Origin: Breoghania sp.
Lineage (GTDB): Bacteria; Pseudomonadota; Alphaproteobacteria; Rhizobiales; Stappiaceae
Length of the DNA stretch: 64,000 nucleotides
Assembly (NCBI RefSeq): GCF_963674635.1
Contig: NZ_OY771475.1
Span: 1,178,001 to 1,242,000 of the forward strand
Reading direction: 5' to 3'
Part shown: positions 58,462-64,000 of the stretch, piece by piece
Layout: each line of letters starts with the position of its first letter
How positions within the stretch are numbered: the stretch's first letter is position 1
Notes under the pieces: generated by a model
Databases searched by the model: none
What the model was told of the DNA's origin: nothing
What the model saw: the letters and a program-made list of their open reading frames with translations, nothing else
Made by a program: the position numbers and the translations under genes

Positions 58462-58502
58462 TGCCTCTCACGGCCGGGCGAACCGCCCGGCCGTGAGAGG
58501 CA
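58462..58502. repeat. perfect 19-bp inverted repeat spanning the end of anmK
   Basis: TGCCTCTCACGGCCGGGCG at 58,462-58,480 and its exact complement at 58,484-58,502, with a 3-base loop. It is shared by the end of anmK (last codons and stop) and the tail of the convergent acyltransferase message. It has no T-run but would be a very stable RNA hairpin on either strand, so probably limits read-through. Confidence 0.85.
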
Positions 58503-59577
58503 CAGGCACACCGGTCGTCCCCGGGAAGGTGATCGGCAATCCCTTCATGGAGCGCACCGCGAGATAGGCAAAAGCTTGCGCCTCCACGAAATCCGGATCC
58601 CAGCCGATAGCGCCCCCGGTCCGAACCGGAACGCAGCACCGGTTTTCAAGCATCGACAGCAACACCGGGTTGTGCGCCCCGCCGCCAACCACGACGATTT
58701 GCCTTGCTCCTTCTTTCAATTGCGAAATGCCCTTGGCAATGGATGCTGCCGTGAAGGCCGTGAGCGTCGCGCAGCTGTCCTCCAGCGTGAGCTCGTCCGC
58801 GCCCCCGCAGGTGAAAGCATCGCGGTCGAGTGATTTGGGCGGAACCCGTTCAAAATAGGGATTGGTCAGCCAGGAAGCCACAAGGTCCTCGTTGACGACA
58901 CCTTTGGCGGCCAATACGCCGCCCCGATCCATATCAGCGCCCGTGCGACGGTGGACGCAATCATCTATGAGCGCATTGCCCGGCCCCGTATCGAAGGCGA
59001 CCAGATCGCTCTCTTCTGGGCCGATCCATGTGATATTGGCCACCCCGCCGATATTGACGATGGCGAGCGGCAGATCCAGATCCGCGCTTTGCGCCATCGC
59101 GCGATGATAGACCGGCACAAGCGGTGCCCCCTCGCCCCCCGCCTCCACATCTGCAATTCGCAGATCCGTGACAACGGGAAAGCCGGTCTCGCGCGCAAGA
59201 CGGTCCGCGTCACCCAACTGAATCGTTAGATGCCGCGAAGGATCGTGAAAGACGGTCTGGCCGTGAAAACCGATCACATCCAAGGGAAGCACATTGTCGC
59301 GGAACCGGGTTTGAAAATCACGCACGATTTCCACATGGGCAGAGGTGACCAGCTCCTCCGCCTCGCGCATCGCATCCGTGCGATCACTGCGCGTGGCAAC
59401 ATGACGTGCATCAGCCAGAGCGGCTCGAATGGCGGTCCGCTCTACTTCCTTGTAGGGACGAAACGCGGTCGCACCTGCGCGAACAACGGCCTTGCCGTCG
59501 GTTTCAATGACTGCCAGATCTATGCCATCCATCGACGTGCCGCTCATCATTCCGAGCGCGCGCACGAACTGTGACAT
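58468..59577 (-). CDS. anmK: anhydro-N-acetylmuramic acid kinase
   Basis: A 369-residue protein of usual length. The N-terminal GMMSGTSMDGIDLAV is the phosphate-binding signature, followed by FHGQTVFHDP near residue 105, NIGGVANITWIG near 180 and GGGAHNPVLL near 300. It converts 1,6-anhydroMurNAc to MurNAc-6-phosphate in cell-wall recycling. It is divergent from tyrS, as in many alphaproteobacteria. Confidence 0.95.
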   Translation of the reverse strand: MSQFVRALGMMSGTSMDGIDLAVIETDGKAVVRAGATAFRPYKEVERTAIRAALADARHVATRSDRTDAMREAEELVTSAHVEIVRDFQTRFRDNVLPLDVIGFHGQTVFHDPSRHLTIQLGDADRLARETGFPVVTDLRIADVEAGGEGAPLVPVYHRAMAQSADLDLPLAIVNIGGVANITWIGPEESDLVAFDTGPGNALIDDCVHRRTGADMDRGGVLAAKGVVNEDLVASWLTNPYFERVPPKSLDRDAFTCGGADELTLEDSCATLTAFTAASIAKGISQLKEGARQIVVVGGGAHNPVLLSMLENRCCVPVRTGGAIGWDPDFVEAQAFAYLAVRSMKGLPITFPGTTGVPVPLTAGRFARP

Positions 59578-59676
59578 TGCACCTACCTCTTTTGACCGTG
59601 AAATCTTTTCGTTTTTCAGCTATTACGCAGCCCGCGTTTGCCCGGAGGGCGCGTGTTTAAATCAAGGACCAATGCC

Positions 59677-60930
59677 ATGACTGTCTACAAATCGGATTTC
59701 ATGAAGACCCTATCCGAGCGGGGCTTCATCTACCAGTGCTCCGACGCGGAAGGCCTGGACAAGATGTTCCAGTCCGAGACGGTCACTGCCTATATCGGCT
59801 TCGACTGCACGGCGCGCAGCCTGCATGTCGGCTCCCTCGTGCAGATCATGATGCTGCACTGGTTGCAGGAAACAGGTCACCAGCCCATCGCCCTGATGGG
59901 CGGCGGCACCACGCGCATCGGCGATCCGACCGGGAAGGACGAAGCGCGCAAGATCCTGACCAGCGAGGAGATCGAGGAAAACAAGAATGGCATCCGCAAG
60001 GTCTTCGACCGGTTCCTGACTTTTGGGGATGGTCCGAAGGACGCCATCATGGCCGACAATGCCGAATGGCTTCTCTCCATTCGCTACATCGATTTCCTGA
60101 CTGAAATCGGCCGCCATATCTCGGTCAACCAGATGCTCCAGCGCGACAGCGTCAAGCTTCGGCTTGAGCGCGAGCAGCATCTTTCCTTGCTCGAGTTCAA
60201 CTACATGGTGCTTCAGGCCTACGATTTCGTGGAACTGCGCCGCCACTACGGCTGCCGACTGCAGATGGGCGGGTCCGACCAGTGGGGCAACATCCTTTCT
60301 GGCGTCGATCTTGGTCGCCGTCTGACCGAAAGCGAGCTCTTCGGCCTGACCACGCCGCTTCTGACCACCTCTTCGGGAGCAAAGATGGGCAAGACCGCCG
60401 ACGGTGCGGTCTGGCTCAACGCCGACATGCGCTCGCCCTATGACTACTGGCAGTTCTGGCGCAACACCGAAGATGCCGATGTCGGTCGGTTCCTGAAGCT
60501 CTTCACCAAGCTTCCCATGGACGAAATCGCTCGGCTGGAAGCGCTGGAAGGCGCCGAACTCAACGAGGCCAAGAAGATCCTGGCGACCGAGGCCACGCGT
60601 CTGATGCACGGCGAGGCTGCCGCGCAAGAGGCCGCGGAAACCGCCCGCAAGACCTTCGAGGAAGGCGCGCTGGCGGAGACCTTGCCGACCGTCGAAATCC
60701 CCGCAGCCGACCTTGAAGCCGGGATCGGGCTTCTGGGCGCCTATGTGCAGGCCGGGCTTTGCGCTTCCAACGGCGATGCACGGCGCAACGTCAAGGGTGG
60801 CGCGGTTCGGGTCAATGACGAGGCTGTTTCCGACGACCGCCGCGTTCTCGGCACAGGTGACGTGACCGGCGACGGCGTGATCAAACTCTCGCTCGGCAAG
60901 AAGAAGCACGTTCTTCTGCGCCCGGTCTGA
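59677..60930 (+). CDS. tyrS: tyrosyl-tRNA synthetase
   Basis: A 417-residue protein starting MTVYKSDFMKTLSERGFIYQ. It has the class I signatures HVGS (residues 50-53, HIGH type) and KMGKT (236-240, KMSKS type), the tyrosine-binding YIGFDCTARSLH and QMGGSDQWGN at 196-205, and a C-terminal S4 RNA-binding domain (about 345-410). The frame upstream to 59,638 is rejected as the ATG here fits the family start. A strong terminator follows. Confidence 0.97.
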   Translation: MTVYKSDFMKTLSERGFIYQCSDAEGLDKMFQSETVTAYIGFDCTARSLHVGSLVQIMMLHWLQETGHQPIALMGGGTTRIGDPTGKDEARKILTSEEIEENKNGIRKVFDRFLTFGDGPKDAIMADNAEWLLSIRYIDFLTEIGRHISVNQMLQRDSVKLRLEREQHLSLLEFNYMVLQAYDFVELRRHYGCRLQMGGSDQWGNILSGVDLGRRLTESELFGLTTPLLTTSSGAKMGKTADGAVWLNADMRSPYDYWQFWRNTEDADVGRFLKLFTKLPMDEIARLEALEGAELNEAKKILATEATRLMHGEAAAQEAAETARKTFEEGALAETLPTVEIPAADLEAGIGLLGAYVQAGLCASNGDARRNVKGGAVRVNDEAVSDDRRVLGTGDVTGDGVIKLSLGKKKHVLLRPV

Positions 60931-60967
60931 TCCGGGACGGCAACGCCAAACCTCAAGCAAGCATGAG

Positions 60968-61002
60968 AACGCCCGCCTCCTTACGAGGCGGGCGTTTTTT
61001 TT
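60968..61002 (+). terminator. rho-independent terminator of tyrS
   Basis: AACGCCCGCCTC and GAGGCGGGCGTT with a CTTAC loop form a 12-bp stem, followed by eight T. Confidence 0.95.
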
Positions 61003-61026
61003 GTAGCGGGACGTTCGGTTCCGTCT

Positions 61027-64000
61027 TTACTCGAATATCTTGCGAAAAATCCCCGGCGCGATGGCAGACATCGGGTTCACCGAGATGACCGGATTGTCGA
61101 TGCTGCCCGTCACCCGGAACGTGACGCCAAGAAGCCCGCCATTGCGGCCACCCACGAGTTGGCCGAGAAGCGGTATCTGTCCAAACAGGTTATTGACGGC
61201 GTAGGCTGGCACGAAAGTGCCCTTCAGGTTCATTTGCTGTGTAGCGAGATTCAACTCGCCATCCACCGCACCACCGAGCACCGGCCCGCGCAGGGCGCCA
61301 GATTCGACACTGATGAGCTCGCCGATCTTGGTGAAACGCAGATCGAGCTTCTGGAACGACATCTCCCCCCGGTTCAACACTCGGCTACGCGCAATGGGAC
61401 GGGCCTCTCCGCGAACCAGCCCAGGGTCCGAAGAGACGATCTTTTTCAGCGTCGGATCGTCAGTGATCGCCAGATCGGTGACGACCAGACGTCCCACAGC
61501 GCGGCTTTCCGCGGGAAGGTCAACCGTCAACAAGCCTTCCCCGCCTTTCAGCCGCTCATAGATATCGGAGAAGCGGAACACCCCGCCGGCATCGCCAGTT
61601 TGCACCCGGAGCTTTCGTAGGCTGCCTTCACTGGAGAGGACGGCGGAGAAGTCGGAACGGCCATCGATCAGCCCGGACATGTCCGCGCGGGTGACGGTGC
61701 CATACTGTTCGGCGAGGTCGAGCACAAAGCTCGTGATGGTCGTGTTGTGAAAGCCGGTCAGCCGGTCGATCCGGGCCGTGACGGTGAACGAGCCATTCCC
61801 GGGCAGATCGCTTTCGCCTTCATTATCATTTCCGGCACGTTTCAGGTTCGCGATCAGTCCGCGCCCGTCAAAGGATGTCGCCGCCAGGTCGATCACATAT
61901 CCGGACGCGCGTCGCGTTATCGAGACACGCCCCGCATCGTCCTTTCGAAGAGCGAACCGCTCGAAGTCGGCGTCACGCAGGCCGCCATTCTTGTCGAGAG
62001 AGAGCTTGCCTTCGATGTGAACCCCGTCCGAGGTCAACAGGAAATCGTCGATCTCACGCCCAGCATTCGTTTCGCGAACGACGAAGCGCGCGGTCGCAGG
62101 CACGCCAACACCTTTCGTCCACCCCACGCCGGGAAGCCGCAACTTGCTCTGCGTGAGATCAGCCACAACCTGACGCACGCCTGTCTTCTCGGTTTGCAGG
62201 TTGAGCCGCAGCTTGCCATCGACAAGCCCGCCCAAATCAAAGCCGCGGCCGGCCAGATCGCCGGCGTCAAAATCGAGCACGACCCCCTGATTGCCATTGC
62301 CGCCTGCTCCGTTGAGCGGCTGTTCAAGGTCGATTTCCACGGGCAGGCCGTTCAGCAGACCGTTGCCGCGCAACGTCGCCGCCGACGGGTTTGCCGTAAC
62401 CTGAAGGTCCGCATTGCGGATCGTCTGACCTTCAATGGGCTGTGAACTGGAGAAATCGGCAAGCGACGCGGCAAATGTCCAGCGGACTTCGTCCGGGCGG
62501 ACGGGCTCTTCCTTGGGACGCACCGGAAAGGACACCGTGACCGATACATCCGCCTTGCCCGAAAGCGTATCGGGGTCGATATCGAGGCGACGGCGACCGT
62601 CGACAGGTTCCTGCGCCGCGATCCGCGCGATGTCGGCAGCGGACCCGCGAAGGGTCAGATTGAGCTGTCCTTCCTTCTCCACTGGCCTCAGATCGGGAAT
62701 CGCAAATTGCGCGTTGGTCAGATCAACCGCGCCGCCCCCCGGCGCAACTGTTCTGGCCTTGTCTATCTTGAGTGCAAAACCCCCGTCACGGATGGTCCCG
62801 GTTCCCGACATCTCCTTCAGACCCGGCAGCCCGCCGATTGTCTTGATGCGGCCTTTCTCCAGCGAGAAATCGAGGCGAAGTCCTTCCGGTTCCCACCCCA
62901 CCGTCGCCGGGTCTCCGTCAAAGCCCAGGGCATCAAGGGCGAGAATCAGGCGAAAATCCCGGATGCGACCGCCCTGAGCGTGCTCCACGAACCACTCCCG
63001 CGCCTCCGGAGCGGCCATGGCCGGCCACAGTCGCTTCACGCCGCCCACAGTCACGTCAGATGAGGAAACGGCGATGGCCGCCAGAGGTCCGTCGGCCCCA
63101 AACTGGATATTGCCCGCCGCCGTGACGCTCGTGGTGCCCGCATTGAGATTGAACGTGTCGAGATTGATCAGCATATGCGCCGGATCGAAGTTGCCGAACG
63201 CCAGTGCATGATCGACGATCAACGGGGGCCCGGAAACATCGCGCGGTTTGAGCTGGGCCTGTGGCACTTCCACCGCGAATTGCCATGTGTCGCGCTTGCC
63301 ATCGGGAGGCTGGATTTCGCCGTGAACCGCAATCCGCGTATCGCCGAAAATGGCATAGGAAGGCTCAAGAACGAGCTGCGGATGCTCGGGTGACCAGGAC
63401 AAGGCCAGAAGCATCTCGTCAATGATGATGCCGCCTTCTTCCTTGAGGCTGATGAAACCGGCTCCAACCCCAAGCCGCAGGTCGCCCCGTTTCAGCTTTC
63501 CATCTTTGTCCATGTGGAAAGTGGCGCGCGGAAACAAAGGCAGACCGAACCCGCGGCCGGGCTGAACGTCATAATTTTCAGGCAGGAAGTCGGCCACGGT
63601 CACATCGCCTGCCGACAGCGAAAACCAGCGTCCGTCCCCGTTGTCATCATCCCCGTTTCGGAAGCGGATATTCCAGCGCCCCGCACGTCCGGCTACCGAG
63701 GCATCAAGGCGCATGTGCCGACCATCCTCGGTGGGGGTGAGCTCCATGTCGATGGTCGAAAAACGGCGCTTCACGGAACCCGCAAAATCGAGTGTCGCAT
63801 CATCGACCCCGATGCTGTCGATGCCGAACGTCGCAAAATCGGCAGCCGCGGCGCCGAGCATGGCATCGATGCGGCTCGCCACCTGTGCGCCGGAAGGCAC
63901 CTTGTTGATCGCCTCTTCGCTGATACCGTTGGCGTCGATTGCTTCCTGGTTCGTTACCGTGATTTCCGGGCGAACCAGAAAAACGCTGCCAAGGCGAAAG
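61027..64000 (-). CDS. AsmA/DUF3971-like large protein, N-terminus outside window
   Basis: At least 990 residues; the frame runs through the window edge, so the GTG at 63,900 is not the true start. It is beta-rich throughout, with AsmA/YhdP-type features: PDGKRDTWQFAVEVPQAQLK near the middle, DNEGESDLPGNGSFTVTARI and a C-terminal GLLGVTFRVTGSIDNPVISV, NPMSAIAPGIFRKIFE ending. Such proteins form long bridges between inner and outer membranes and are thought to carry phospholipids. The N-terminal membrane anchor must lie beyond position 64,000. Confidence 0.82.
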   Translation of the reverse strand, partial: FRLGSVFLVRPEITVTNQEAIDANGISEEAINKVPSGAQVASRIDAMLGAAAADFATFGIDSIGVDDATLDFAGSVKRRFSTIDMELTPTEDGRHMRLDASVAGRAGRWNIRFRNGDDDNGDGRWFSLSAGDVTVADFLPENYDVQPGRGFGLPLFPRATFHMDKDGKLKRGDLRLGVGAGFISLKEEGGIIIDEMLLALSWSPEHPQLVLEPSYAIFGDTRIAVHGEIQPPDGKRDTWQFAVEVPQAQLKPRDVSGPPLIVDHALAFGNFDPAHMLINLDTFNLNAGTTSVTAAGNIQFGADGPLAAIAVSSSDVTVGGVKRLWPAMAAPEAREWFVEHAQGGRIRDFRLILALDALGFDGDPATVGWEPEGLRLDFSLEKGRIKTIGGLPGLKEMSGTGTIRDGGFALKIDKARTVAPGGGAVDLTNAQFAIPDLRPVEKEGQLNLTLRGSAADIARIAAQEPVDGRRRLDIDPDTLSGKADVSVTVSFPVRPKEEPVRPDEVRWTFAASLADFSSSQPIEGQTIRNADLQVTANPSAATLRGNGLLNGLPVEIDLEQPLNGAGGNGNQGVVLDFDAGDLAGRGFDLGGLVDGKLRLNLQTEKTGVRQVVADLTQSKLRLPGVGWTKGVGVPATARFVVRETNAGREIDDFLLTSDGVHIEGKLSLDKNGGLRDADFERFALRKDDAGRVSITRRASGYVIDLAATSFDGRGLIANLKRAGNDNEGESDLPGNGSFTVTARIDRLTGFHNTTITSFVLDLAEQYGTVTRADMSGLIDGRSDFSAVLSSEGSLRKLRVQTGDAGGVFRFSDIYERLKGGEGLLTVDLPAESRAVGRLVVTDLAITDDPTLKKIVSSDPGLVRGEARPIARSRVLNRGEMSFQKLDLRFTKIGELISVESGALRGPVLGGAVDGELNLATQQMNLKGTFVPAYAVNNLFGQIPLLGQLVGGRNGGLLGVTFRVTGSIDNPVISVNPMSAIAPGIFRKIFE

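Overview
The window is high-GC alphaproteobacterial DNA, most likely from Hyphomicrobiales (Rhizobiales) or a close relative. That rests on a GapR-family protein, a short NDUFS4-like complex I subunit, a DUF192 exported protein, a CelD/BcsL-type acyltransferase and the general look of the gyrA-tyrS region. No species can be named from the sequence alone.

Positions 1 to about 38,700 are a large, apparently intact lambda-like (siphovirus) prophage whose left end lies outside the window. From 21,225 leftwards, all on the minus strand, runs the late operon in lambda-like order: small and large terminase, portal, gpW, S49 protease with a nested scaffold, decoration protein, capsid protein, head-tail joining proteins, tail tube, the G/GT chaperone pair with a GGGAAAC slip site, tape measure, minor tail proteins, NlpC/P60 protein, tip protein J and fibre proteins. 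No lysis genes are inside the window. From 30,846 leftwards to 21,475 runs the early operon: a Cro-like protein, several small helix-turn-helix proteins, a DnaA-domain-IV-like protein, a TSCPD-like protein, a CHC2 primase and an SF3-type helicase. It ends in an array of 9-bp repeats that looks like an origin. Three rightward genes are set into this leftward operon and look like morons.

The switch lies at 30,846-30,934, with a Cro-like gene facing a repressor. The early-left promoter and a second promoter at 32,923 are almost the same 30-bp sequence, each with a TGCGA-N3-TCGCA operator in its spacer, so one repressor can silence both arms. Between them are the repressor, a small protein, a PAS-like protein and a convergent GNAT protein. 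The right arm (32,982-38,649, plus strand) holds a string of tiny, translationally coupled, partly membrane-bound proteins. These are followed by a DHH phosphoesterase, GapR, a MazG-like protein, a phage sliding clamp (DnaN), an excisionase and a tyrosine integrase, ending 250 bp before tRNA-Pro(TGG).

From 38,901 to 43,993, between tRNA-Pro and tRNA-Arg(TCT), is a small variable segment. It has a 1050-residue autotransporter, a decayed fragment of a DUF192 gene and a 41-bp near-copy of the tRNA-Pro 3' end, a probable scar of earlier integration. Beyond it is ordinary chromosome: the NDUFS4-like gene (43,445), a DUF192 exported protein, gyrA, a MarC-family protein, an RND efflux pair, a cation diffusion facilitator, a polysaccharide deacetylase facing a CelD-like acyltransferase, anmK, tyrS and the C-terminal part of a large AsmA/DUF3971-like protein cut by the window edge.
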